From Stenopsyche tienmushanensis (Eukaryota > Arthropoda > Insecta > Trichoptera > Stenopsychidae): a stretch of DNA of 64,000 nucleotides. The notes under the pieces are model-generated. The model made no database searches and was not told the origin of the DNA. It saw nothing but the letters and a program-made list of their open reading frames with translations. Below are positions 33,890 through 44,524 of the stretch, one piece after another. Made by a program: the position numbers and the translations under genes. The stretch lies in NCBI GenBank assembly GCA_008973525.1, contig WACJ01000312.1:124001-188000 (forward strand), written 5' to 3'. How positions within the stretch are numbered: position 1 is the first letter of the stretch; each line of letters opens with the position of its first letter.

Positions 33890-34290
33890 TTGTACATGAG
33901 AAAGCTGTGCGCAAGATGGGTGCTGCGTTTGCTCACAATGGAAAAAAACAACGTCGTGGCGATGTTTCAATCGAGTGTTTGGCGATGTTTCACAGTAATA
34001 AGGCCGAGTTTTTGCATTCATTCAGGATGAAATATGGGTCCATCACTTCATATCTGAGGCAAAGGAACATAGTGGTGTTCATTGGTCCCGCTATTCGGGA
34101 CTACGTCATGATCGTACAAATCATAGAAGCCCCTGGGTTTGAATTTATCCTCTAAAACGCCGTAAAAAGCCCTAAAAGAGAACAGAGCGGCCACAAGGGC
34201 TGTGTGTCCAACCGGTCCGCTTTTCAAACCGCTGACACGACGAATGAACGCCTCGCGATCGGACGCCATACACGAACATGTCTACAGAAC
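33890..34290 (+). mobile_element. Composite: mariner fragment joined to interspersed repeat B
   Basis: 33890-34075 reads RKLCARWVLRLLTME and, in another frame, CLAMFHSNKAEFLHSF, as in mariner transposases (KLCARWVPRLLTxEQK, FLxRFxTxDETW). From about 34076 it runs into repeat B: GACTACGTCATGATCGTACA, GGCCACAAGGGCTGTGTGTC, CAACCGGTCCGC, GACACGACGAATGAACGCCTC, GATCGGACGCCATAC. The same junction type recurs near 54000 and 61700. Confidence 0.6.
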
Positions 34291-34484
34291 GATTACCAAC
34301 TCTCATTACAAATCGAAGTTGCCCGAAAAAGTCGAAAATATTGTTGTCTTTATTTAAAATCAATCAGTGTGGATTCATATCCGCAATAAAAAAAGACAAC
34401 AATATTTCCGGCCGATTGTAAAATTTAAACAACCCACTCGATCAGTCTTCTTTAGACAACTTCGTTTCATAATGAGAGTTTGTA

Positions 34485-34655
34485 ATCTGTAGACATGTTC
34501 AGATATGGTATCCGATCGCGAGGCGCTCATTCGTCATATCAGCGGTCCGAAAAGTGGACCGATTGTACATTCAAACGCTGTGACCACTCCGTCCTCTTTT
34601 AGAGCGTTTTACTGCATTTTCTATAATCTTACGATCACGAAAGCAACGTAGCGTC
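34485..34655 (-). repeat. Interspersed repeat B, reverse copy
   Basis: Reverse complement of 34076-34285: GATCGCGAGGCGCTCATTCG, AGCGGTCCGAAAAGTGGACC, CACTCCGTCCTCTTTTAG. Together with 34076-34285 it forms a large imperfect inverted repeat. Confidence 0.6.
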
Positions 34656-34884
34656 TAGAAACTTGGGCGCTTCATACTCTTGTTACGGCTCTGTAAAAGA
34701 TAGACGCTTTCGAAGCGCAACTGAACAATGAAAATCATATTTGTATATATTTCGATTCAAAACCAAAAGAATTTTTCAAAAGAGGAATTGAAAAACGCGG
34801 AAACCTGTGAGAAATAGTGGGTAGTAATGAAATAAGATTTTGTAAATAAAAATGAAAACAATCAAATAAATTCTTTAATTGTTA

Positions 34885-35300
34885 AACAATCGGCAAAGAC
34901 TTTTCAATACACCTAATATACAGAGTGTTTTGCACATGAACCGATCATTTATTTTTTTTGGGTTTAGGGGGGTCTTTTGCTACGTTTCACATATAGTCCC
35001 TATATCCTAAGTGCCTAAAGAGAATTTTTTAAAACTAAACTATGTTCAAAATAGTTGTTATTGTTTTGTTTAAAGAATTTAGAATTTATTCGTTCGCACA
35101 TTTTTTGTGACTTTGGAAGCTCAGAAGTAAAGTTATTTAAATCAATTGCATAAAATAATGATTTATTTAGAACAAAAATATATTGCAAAATACAAAGACA
35201 GTTATCTCGCGCTATTACGACCACAGATTAAAATGTTATGACGATTTAAAGGTGTAAATTTGGTTATTTTTTCAAAATGTTGAACACTCTGTATAACACA
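34885..35300 (+). repeat. Interspersed repeat D
   Basis: CAAAGACTTTTCAATACACC, TATACAGAGTGTTTTGCACA, GGTCTTTTGCTACGTTTCAC, TATAGTCCCTAT, shared with 58645-58860 and, reversed, 51150-51425. Confidence 0.55.
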
Positions 35301-36689
35301 AACATACTGAACTGATTTGTAACAATAATTATTTTCGCAATGTAAACGCCTTTATGCAATCTTGTCCTAGTTAAATCGTATGTCTAAGACTAAGACGATT
35401 ACCAGAAAAAAAATCTTCCATTCCCAAGAAAATCTTTTATGGAAATTGTTTATATTTGCATTTTTGGTAATTCAATTCTTCGTCATTTTACACGAAAAAC
35501 AATCACACAAAAAAGAAACATTTAATACAAACGACGGCATGATGATGAGTTAAGATTTCACATTTTTTCTGCATTCAAGCAACATGACGATGTTTAATTA
35601 TTAGGTGAAATCTGTGCAGATTTAATTCGCTTTGTACGAAATTAAATGCGGAAATGTTTCTGCATTGATTTAATGCTGGCATATTCATATTTTAATATTG
35701 TAACTGGACATCCAATTAAAAATAACGGTATTTCTTCCGCTCAATTATGCGATTTGTACGCAGATTAAGATGCTATTTGATTGAATATTTATGCAATAAT
35801 CGTTTATATATTTTGTATTATTATAATAAAATAGTATATTAATTATCTAGTGCGTAAAATTAATAGAATACAAATGATCATACCCCATCCTGCATTTCTA
35901 TCCGATTGTCTGGAGCAATTGAGGACATCATCTTTAGCGAGAGAAAGGTCCAAAATCGAGGCACTTATTTTATTTTATGGCTTAACTTCGAATTCGATCG
36001 CCGTCCGAAAGGTCGCCCAATCCAGGGCCGGATCTAATATGATTTATGCCTTTGTTTCTTCTTTTTTTGAGACTTATAGGTCATGGCATTTCACGGTTGA
36101 GTGTTGCGGATATGAGCTTCCTTGCAGTTCTGCATTCGGCATCAGATCGCAAACGTTGATGACGAGCTCTTACTACCGACTAACAAACACGACTGACTTG
36201 CGAGGCTAAACTAAGGCGAAATAATCAATAGTCTTCCGGTACCATTGAAACATTTTCTATGCCCATCGATCTCATTCCATGGTGTCTGTTTGCATGTGCC
36301 CTATTGCTGCTATACCCAAACGAATGGGACATTAACGACGAAAATCAAATGATCTTATCATACAAATCATACAAATCAGACCAATCACGCCTTGCAAAGA
36401 AGACCAATTCAAACAAATTCAAACACCCGTACCCGATCGTATAGATAGTGGTTGTTGTTTAAAAAACTATGATAGAAAGTTCTTCTATCTTATATAGCTT
36501 AAGTTTGAAGTTGCTACGTTGTTTAGTATTGGTTTGGCACTATATACTATGAGATACAATACTTTTATTTGTAAAGTTTCAGCCCAAACAATATTAAAGC
36601 TGAGCTAGATTCTACTCTGGGAGGGTCTGATCTTTTGTTTATAAAAATAAAATATTGGATGGCCGTACGAGCTGTCGAAACGAACATCA
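35301..36689. other. Intergenic, no gene supported
   Basis: An open frame at 35850-36209 has no family resemblance and no splice or promoter context, and the surrounding DNA is repeat-like (CAGGGCCGGATCTAATATGA at 36021 looks like a hAT end). Treated as chance. Confidence 0.35.
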
Positions 36690-36815
36690 TAGGGATCACG
36701 CCAAAAATGGTTAAGAAAACCCACAAATTGGCATTTGATGACCGTCGACTGAAAGTGCACGAGTTAGCAGACATAATGGGCATTTTAAAAAGTGCTGTAC
36801 ACCGTGCCGCGTTTG
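36690..36815 (+). mobile_element. mariner transposase N-terminal relic
   Basis: Reads VKKTHKLAFDDRRLKVHELA and DIMGILKSAVHR, the first helix-turn-helix of mariner transposases (DRRLKVRELADxxGISKSAVHRI). Confidence 0.75.
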
Positions 36816-36829
36816 CTGCCTATGTAAAT

Positions 36830-37010
36830 TAGCCTCTGGAGGGGCTTCCGTGATCGTACAGATCATAGAAGGCCCCAAGTGTGCATTAAAAGAAGACGGA
36901 GTGTTCAAAAAGTTCGTGTGTCCAACCGGTCCGCTTCTCGGATCGCTGACACGACGAATGAGCGCATCGCGATCGGATGCAATGCCCGAATATGTCCACA
37001 AAATATGATC
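36830..37010 (+). repeat. Interspersed repeat B
   Basis: GCCTCTGGAGGGGCTTCCGT, GATCGTACAGATCATAGAAG, CAACCGGTCCGC, GACACGACGAATGAGCGC, GATCGGATGC. Directly follows a mariner fragment, as in the other composite copies. Confidence 0.6.
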
Positions 37011-37199
37011 TGCATTCATGAACGAATCTCCGCACGGACTGTTCGAGATGGGAGAAAGTACCCTGTGAGAAAATGAGAAGTGCATAATCCGGAAAGACAA
37101 AGGAACAATAGACAGACAGCGATTAACTAGCGTGGAGGGTCTTTTATATACGACCCTATTGCTGGCGCTGCTGTGCGGTCTGTCTGGGGTTTGCTCAGA

Positions 37200-38390
37200 C
37201 TAGCAATACAGAGAGTATCTTCCACTGATCTTTAAGCTACGCGCAGAACGTCCAAGCACCCACCACTTTTACTCTGCACCCTCCAGAGGAGTCGAGGTTT
37301 CCGCAGGAAGATCAGCTTCAGACTACGTGCATCCCTGACAGGTGGACATATGCAATACTGCCCGATGCAACGAAGTGGAACGAAAGGAGACACGGATGTC
37401 TGAGCTATCATTTGACCCAGCTCCTTACTGGGTTGCTTTGGAGCCTATCTGAAATGGATAGGCAAAGAGGCGACCACTCAATGCCACCATTGTGGGACTG
37501 AGGCGAATGATGCAGAACACACGATGTTTGAATGTGAAGCATGAAAGGGAGAGCGCAAAACCCTTCGCGCCTGCATAGGGAATGGATGAGTGTCAAAGGA
37601 TGGAATGATGAAAAACGGATGGCCTGAAGGGGACTATGCCGCCGATGTAATCGCATCCAAGGAGGACGTCAAGATATTTAGGCGTCGAGCTTCAACAGCT
37701 CCAACAGACGAGTAAGTAGGGAGTGCTCGTGGAATTCGAGTATCATGTCTGGCAAATGCCTAACGGTTGGGCCGGGCACGACAAGGGGTAGCCAAGGAGA
37801 GATTTTAGTAGGTAAATGGTTAAATCTTGAATCCCACACTACTAACGGGCATGGGCTTGGCAGTGTGTATAAAACGCTTGGCAGTGTCTATAAAAGATTT
37901 CCCCACTTTGCGAACGTGCACCCGAAGGAGGAGGAAGGACAAAAATTATGCAAAGGAACTACTAAGGCGGGTTCACTGCTACCACGAATCCATTTACGGC
38001 TACAGCAGATGAACTGCAGGGGCTACCCCTTCCCCATGGTACTCGTATGGTACTCGTCGGTTAGGTCATTTACAGTCCTTAGCCACGGAAACGAGTCGCT
38101 GTTCGAGCAGCCTAAAGCCGTTCTCCCCTGTGTGCACTAGGCTGTTGAAGTGTGGTGATATCTTTGATACAGACTTAACCAACTTCTATAATCAGCAGTT
38201 CCATACACCCATTTACGGGTTCGCAGCACAGGTTGAGTTGCGTACCCAACTCATGTTTGCTGGGCTACCCTAGCAGCCTTCGATGAGCAAACCGACAAGA
38301 CTGCTTTCGCGCACCTCTACTCCACGTCATTATCCCAGGGGTTCGACCGTTGCCAACGTGCGTAGGGCTAGCTCCCTCCCCTGGGGTTTT
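37200..38390 (+). mobile_element. LINE (I/Jockey/R1-like) C-terminal part and 3' tail
   Basis: 37430-37542 reads GCFGAYLKWIGKEATTQCHH, CGTEANDAEHTMFECEA, the Cys/His motif (CxxCG...EHxxFEC) that ends many insect non-LTR reverse transcriptases. Upstream 37200-37420 is frameshifted RT sequence. Downstream to about 38390 is a G+C-rich non-coding tail (GGGCATGGGCTTGGCAGTGT). Several stops; inactive. Confidence 0.75.
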
Positions 38391-38403
38391 ATGGGTGGGC
38401 ATC

Positions 38404-38690
38404 ATGGAGTCTAACACTAAAAATAAAGTGTTATTTCATCAAGACAATACACCAGTTTATAAATCCGTTATCGCGGTGGCCAAAATCAATGAGTTAAAGA
38501 TCGAATTGGTTCCTCACGCACCCTATTCGTTAGATTTAGCCCCCTCGAATTATTTTATTCTTCCAAACCTGAAAAAATGGCTCGGTGGTAAAATATTTGC
38601 TAACAATAAATAGGCGGAGTCGGTGGTTGATGGCTATTTTAACGATCTCGAAAAAGTGTATCAAACTGAGAAGTTAGAAACTTCATCAAA
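38404..38690 (+). mobile_element. mariner transposase C-terminal relic
   Basis: Reads NKVLFHQDNTPVYKSVIAVA, KINELKIELVPHAPYSLDLA, PSNYFILPNLKKWLGGKIF: the mariner catalytic region (FHQDNAPxHKS, HPPYSPDLAPSDYxLF) with the last Asp changed to Asn. A stop at 38611-38613 precedes the C-terminal helix ESVVDGYFNDLEK. Confidence 0.85.
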
Positions 38691-39139
38691 TTAATACATT
38701 TGGGAGCCTTTGCTTTATGGAATCGATATAACACGACGCCAATGATGACCTTCTATTTAGTCAATACCTGAATGGTTCATCCATTTCATTGCCGTTTAAG
38801 GTTTTCCCGCATTGTTAACTCGACATCGATTGATCTTTGGCTAACGATATTCAAATTCAAGGACTGTGATTGGAGTAATTTTTTTCAAATTGGATTAATT
38901 CAATTTTTATCTGAATCATCGTGCTTTAATAAGATCAAGAAGGCATGTTTCTCAATACAGTGCCGACAATAAGTTTGGAAACACATGGCATAATAACAAG
39001 TTTTATGTGGAAATATAGCAAATGAGCGTTGCACATAATTTATTATAGATGATGAATGATTATACATAGAAAATTTTTCACCACCTCAAAAGATTTTCAC
39101 CAAATGGGTGCATTGTACTGTTATAAAACATTAGGAGAC

Positions 39140-39250
39140 TGGATCTTTGAACGACAGGAAAAGACCGGGCCGCCCAAAATCTACTTTAGACACCGAGGAT
39201 AACTTTATTTTATTATCGTTAAAATCAATCATCGAATTTTTGTTCGCCTA
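39140..39250 (+). mobile_element. Possible Tc1-like transposase fragment
   Basis: Reads RKRPGRPKSTLDTEDNFILL, like the GRPR linker of Tc1 transposases (RSGRPRKTxxREDRxI). Short; the call is tentative. Confidence 0.45.
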
Positions 39251-41884
39251 AAAAAATCAGATCGTGCTTCGGTACGAGGGTAGTCTTAGAATAAAAATTA
39301 AAAACATAATATTGATCAATGAAGTCGGGCTTTTTATTTTTATTTTAAACAACGCTTTAACAGCGATTAGTTTTAATATCAAAAGTGCTCATCGAAATCA
39401 AATTAAAATAACATGCACAAAGCTTTCGGAAAATAAGGTTGCGTGACCATGTGATCATGCTAGTCTTAATTAAGGGCATGCATTATAATGCATGGAAACT
39501 TGATGTTAAAAATGAAAATATTAAAAGTCACGGATGGTTAACATTTCCAATTCCAAGAATTTGCTTCATTCTCATTTTAGAGCCACAATTCACCGGAAAA
39601 AATGATTTAAAGGTCAATAAATTTGCTTCAGTTCAATGTTATAGTTGTCATATAATCATTGCGTTTTAAACTCATTTAGTGTTGTTTAGTAGTCGATATT
39701 ACGAACAAATTTACAACAAGATCACGGATATAACGAACAACTCTCAATCAATCTCTTTTATATTAAAATTACTATTGATGTAAAAAAAAAACAAGGCGCT
39801 GTGACAAACAACATCTATTTATCATTTATCAAATCTGAATTAACTCCAACATTTCAATTTAAACACAGGTATTGTATGTAACAATGGATGACGCAATATA
39901 TTTACTAAGAAAAATAATATGTTTTACTGTGAGATAAATGCTGAACCAACTGACGTATATAGATGAATAACATAGACCTATATAGAAAATGCATGGTCAA
40001 AACCAAGAAACTGTTATCCTGAATATGATATCTTCAGTGCTGATGAAATTGAGATATTTACATTGCATTATTGTGACATAATTATTATCGGGAAGTCAAA
40101 CAAGAAAGTTATCTATGTATGGAAACGTGAATAAAAAAACATAAAATTGATTCATATCGTGATAATATGAAACCTTTATTATTGTGCTCGCTATAACCGA
40201 GATGTATCGTGTATCTTATAAAATCCTAAGCCAAATTATAAATATCACGACGTCGATGACCAAATTGATCTAATTTTGTTAGAAAGTTTCTGATATTTGT
40301 TAAAATAAATTTGCAAAAACAAATAAATGTATTCGTATTTTAAGTGAGAACTAAACTAAAAGTCATGACGTGCCTTATTTAGTTGATTTAATGATGAAGT
40401 TAAGTCACTTCCGTTCTTATTGTAATAATTAAAACACATTAAAGTTAAAAACGATGGATAATTGAAAGTGGAGTATGATTTATGATACATTAATTACTAT
40501 AAATTAACACATTTTGGTCCGAGTGGTATTTGTTGATCATGTTGGGTGATTTGGAGCTCTGTTCACATTGTAATATGCTATGACTTTTTTTAATCTGATT
40601 TTCTCGTTTTGAAAAAGTAAATAATGATTATGTAATCAATAGATACTTTTCACCAATTTTTACCAATATTTTTTTTATCCCAATCGCTCGTAGTGTCTTA
40701 TAAACTTATTGCTAAAATATTGTTGCAATTGGTGTGTGGTGGTTTGGAGACAAGGCGGGCTTCTGTACTTGTGCGCGTCTGGGATCTCATACAATCATTC
40801 GTATTTTTATTGCCTTAGCAAAAGATATAACTACCCTATACCCTATAACACAAATAGGAGATCCAGAGGCAAGCAAGCAAACGTGCATTATACGGAGCAA
40901 GCGGGTGATGATCCACCCGATGGAGAGCCACAAGCTAAGAGAGACCCCCTCTCCTCCGCGGAGATCGTCCTCCATCGGGGGTGGGGTCGAAGAGCTGGTC
41001 GTCTGAAGAGATCCTTCTCCGTCGGGGTCTGCTCGACGACTCTCCCGTACTCGTACTCGTACTCGTCATCGGCGCCTTTTCTTTCCGGCAACGGAATTAG
41101 ACAGCCTAGCGCTGTCTAATTGGGAATCGCTGGAAATTGGGAACGCTACTCTCAATACCGAAGAGGCTCAATTGTTGGACTGTAACGAACTTAAAATATG
41201 AACCAGGCGATTTACGTATGGCAGCGCCAATTTCTTTGGGTAAGCCAATTTCATTGGGTTTCTCAGCTCTTGACAGGCCACGGTCATTTCAGTGCCCACC
41301 TGATGAGACTGAGCCCACAAATTTATCTTTATATCAACTTTTTTTTAAATTCAGCGCGGTAATGTTGGCGAGTGCTGCTATAGGTCAAATTTCGACTTGG
41401 GTACATACGCGGTTAAAAAAAAGTGTTTTTATATTGTAAATATATTTATTTTTTAATAAAATTTAATTTAATATTTTATATTTACTTAATGCATACTAAT
41501 ATTATTTGTTATTGAATACTATAACATTAAATAGCCAAGTTACCGACTACAATGTGTTAAATAATTAAAAACAAAATTATTTTATTTTATTGGTGCAATT
41601 AGTCAAGTTTCAAACCAATATAGTTAGTAGTTATCTTCTGTATTTTTAAAAGAGATGGCGTAGGTTGAGCTCTTAGTCAACAGGTGGCATGCGTGTCGCA
41701 TGTTATTGATTCGGTGTCACTTTCGCGTTGGTCTCTGTCAAGTTGGTCGGCCGGTAGTTTTGTAACTGCTCGACATTAAATAAGGACATTTGAAAGCGAA
41801 AGTCCGGTGAATAATCAAGGTTGTCTTGGATCTGACCGCGTTTTTAAAGCATAGTATCAGTCACGTTTTAGCTGCTGTCTTAAA
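39251..41884. other. Intergenic; G+C-rich island at 40880-41110
   Basis: Mostly AT-rich without coding support. 40880-41110 is unusually G+C-rich (CTCCTCCGCGGAGATCGTCC, GTACTCGTACTCGTACTCGT) and open in several frames, with no recognisable protein; it may be a retroelement leader. 41640-41884 is the presumed DHPR promoter, with an initiator-like TATCAGTCA near 41855. Confidence 0.35.
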
Positions 41885-42589
41885 ATGTCCGTTTCTCGAG
41901 TGTTGATCTATGGAGGAAAGGGAGCCCTGGGGGCGTCCTGCGTGGCGCACTTTAAAGCCAACAATTGGTGGGTGGCCAGCATCGATCTTCATGCCAACGA
42001 GGCGGCGGACGCCAGCATCACCGTCAATCCGGAAGGGACGTGGATCCAGCAGGAGCAACAGGTGCTGGATGCGGTCTCGGAGTCTCTGGGCGGCGAAAAG
42101 TTCAACGCCATCATCTGCGTCGCCGGCGGATGGGCCGGCGGCAATGCCGGCAAGGACTTGTGCAAATCTGCCGATTTAATGTGGCGTCAATCAGTTTGGA
42201 GCTCGACGATCTCGTCCTCCGTGGCCGCCAAGTATCTGGCGCCCGGTGGATTGATCGTGTTGACGGGGGCCAAAGCCGCCTTGGAAGGCACTCCCTCCAT
42301 GATCGGATACGGAATGGCCAAAGCGGCCGTCCATCAGCTGACAAGATCGCTCGGGGCGGAAGATTCCGGTCTTCCCGAAGGTTCGACGGCCTTGGCCATC
42401 ATGCCGATAACTTTGGACACGCCGATGAACAGAAAATGGATGCCCAAATCCGATTTTTCTTCCTGGACGTCCCTGTCTTATCTGGCGGAATTGTTCATGA
42501 AGTGGAGCAAAGGCGACGGTCGCCCCAAAAGCGGAAGCCTCGTCGGCTTGGTGACGAAGAATAACGAAACTGATTTGCAAATCGAATAA
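41885..42589 (+). CDS. Dhpr: Dihydropteridine reductase (quinoid), intronless
   Basis: Regenerates tetrahydrobiopterin from quinonoid dihydrobiopterin with NADH in the cytosol, supporting the aromatic amino acid hydroxylases used for dopamine, serotonin and cuticle and pigment chemistry. A single 234-residue open frame, the normal family length. It has a short-chain dehydrogenase fold: N-terminal RVLIYGGKGALGASCV (GxxGxxG cofactor loop), AIICVAGGWAGGNA, LTGAKAALEGTP, catalytic YGMAKAAVHQL (YxxxK), and MPITLDTPMNRKWMP, a DHPR-specific block. The start ATG is the first Met of the conserved N-terminus. Base composition (many G/C third positions) differs sharply from the AT-rich surroundings and from the other genes here. 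With the lack of introns this suggests a retrocopy that stayed functional, or simply a strongly biased housekeeping gene. Confidence 0.95.
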   Translation: MSVSRVLIYGGKGALGASCVAHFKANNWWVASIDLHANEAADASITVNPEGTWIQQEQQVLDAVSESLGGEKFNAIICVAGGWAGGNAGKDLCKSADLMWRQSVWSSTISSSVAAKYLAPGGLIVLTGAKAALEGTPSMIGYGMAKAAVHQLTRSLGAEDSGLPEGSTALAIMPITLDTPMNRKWMPKSDFSSWTSLSYLAELFMKWSKGDGRPKSGSLVGLVTKNNETDLQIE

Positions 42590-44106
42590 ACAGTCTCAAT
42601 ATTGACCATGTCTAGATCGGGATATTGCTTTTTTAAATAATAATTTTACGTAGTGATCGTCATTAAATCAGGGTTCAATCTCTGGACGAGATTGTGAGTG
42701 ATATTTTTTTAACCGTTCGTGGTTTTCCTCATTTTTTTTATATCGACTTAGTGTATTTAAAATAATTTAAATGACAATATTTTTTGCTATGGCAATACAT
42801 CAATTTGAACGATTGACAGATCGGATATACTTTATAAGTATTATTGGCCATAAATCCTATTTATATGTCCTTGACTAAAAATCACGATCAAATTTGTAAT
42901 TAAATCAAATAAATACTATATGATCGGATAGAATATTAATTCGTAGTGATATATAGACAATAACGTTGTTAGCGAACTTAGATCGCTTAAATTTGATTTT
43001 AGAGCTAAAATAATATGATTCGCCTTTTAAAATATAGTCCCTGATCTAGACAACGACGTACCAAAACCAATGAATGCATGCATATTATGTAATGTTATAA
43101 TGTAGATAATTGTTTCCTATGTGAATCTCTATGAGAAAACTCCTGATTTCACTGTTGTATTTATTTTTTGATAAAAATATATTTGATGTAAGCAATTGAT
43201 TAATTTTTTTATTCGGATTTTTGATGACCCGGGGTCAAATTTAATATCCAGATAGGAACTCGACAATTGATAAATCGACGTTTTCAATTATTATGGACGA
43301 CAAAAATAAAATGAGCGTTATCTGTACATTTATTCAATGAAAATTGCCGAAATACAATGTATGTCATGCGGGAGTGATGGTGAACGCTACTCTATATTAA
43401 ACAGCAGACTCCAACCTTTTCACTACTAAGCCTCTTCGAAAAAAACCTACATACTACGCTCCCATTTTTAAACTTTTTAGAAAATAAAATTGAAAACTTC
43501 GCTTAATAGAATAATAACAAGATTGCTATAACATATAAGTATGTATATGTATGTTTATGTTTATACTATAATCCATTGAAATTTTAGCGCTTTTCCTAAT
43601 AACAGCACGCATCTTTTAGGTTGGAAACCGCTGATCTAATCGGAAGTACATCTTACACGGAGATGAAAAAATTGCATCGTGTAATACAGGTCGCATTACG
43701 TGCAGCGCATAACTTTCATTTTCATGCTTCGTGTTAAATTGCATAGCAAAAAATGCAAGTGTTCATATTTAATAATTATAAAATAATCTTAGAGTCATTC
43801 ATGAAGACCAACTGCGTGGTGGTCACGATTACACAATGTAATGGTGTTTTTACAACCGCATGCGATTTTACAGATTCTTCGAAACCCTCAGGCTGCGGTT
43901 GTCGACTAATACAAATTTAAAAAAAGATTACCAGGAAGATTACAGGGAAAATATAAATTAACAAGCGTGACGAGCAAATTCCAAGCACATAATACTTTCA
44001 AATTTATATATTTGTTATTCTTTCAAATTTCACGATTGTCACTCTTGTATAATGAATCTTGAATTCGCCGCTCAATTTTTGTATTCCATTCTATGTTGGT
44101 TCATTG
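42590..44106. other. Intergenic, no gene seen
   Basis: AT-rich; includes the DHPR 3' flank. No repeats recognised beyond short A/T runs. Confidence 0.35.
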
Positions 44107-44344
44107 CAGTAGGGGATTTATTAAGAAATTTTTTTAAAGGGCTTCATTTTTTTTGATTTATTGCATAATTCAGGGGTTTCAAGAAATTGCAAAATAATAT
44201 GTTTATCCTTTGAAATACACGGTTTTACTTTTACGTGGCATGTGGAAAATGTGTAATGTAATAGGAAACCGAAAACAAATGGGGTCCAGAGGGTCTCAAA
44301 CTTAAACTGCGCCAAGGGCCTCTCAAGTGCTAAATCTGTCACTG
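44107..44344. repeat. Interspersed repeat E, hAT-like short element
   Basis: Begins CAGTAGGGGATTTATTAAG and ends CTCTCAAGTGCTAAATCTGT followed by CACTG, whose reverse complement (CAGTGACAGATTTAGCACTT) resembles hAT ends. The motif TTAAACTGCGCCAAGGGCCT recurs at 45050, 45340 and 47830. Non-coding. Confidence 0.5.
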
Positions 44345-44457
44345 GTTAATTTGAATGAATCAAGTCCATCTTTGAAGTCCAATTTGATTGCCGTACTGAA
44401 GGAAGTGCCTCATTGAATCAATAATACAAGATTGAAACAGCAATTTGTGTATCTTAT

Positions 44458-44463
44458 TTTATT
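44458..44463 (-). terminator. Poly(A) signal of the first chemosensory gene
   Basis: AATAAA on the minus strand, 62 nt beyond the stop codon at 44525. Confidence 0.6.
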
Positions 44464-44524
44464 AAGAAAAATTGTACAGAATTCTAAAAAAAATTAATTA
44501 CAAAATACGTAGGAATTTAAGATT

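Noticed and set aside
35850..36209. 119-residue open frame on the plus strand
   Set aside because: No recognisable domain, surrounded by repeat debris and a hAT-like end; probably chance.
40709..41119. Long overlapping open frames on both strands in a G+C-rich patch
   Set aside because: Openness follows from low stop frequency in G+C-rich DNA; the protein sequences match nothing I know and frames overlap on both strands.
41910..42580. Other-frame open readings across the DHPR gene
   Set aside because: Shadows caused by the high G+C of the DHPR coding sequence.
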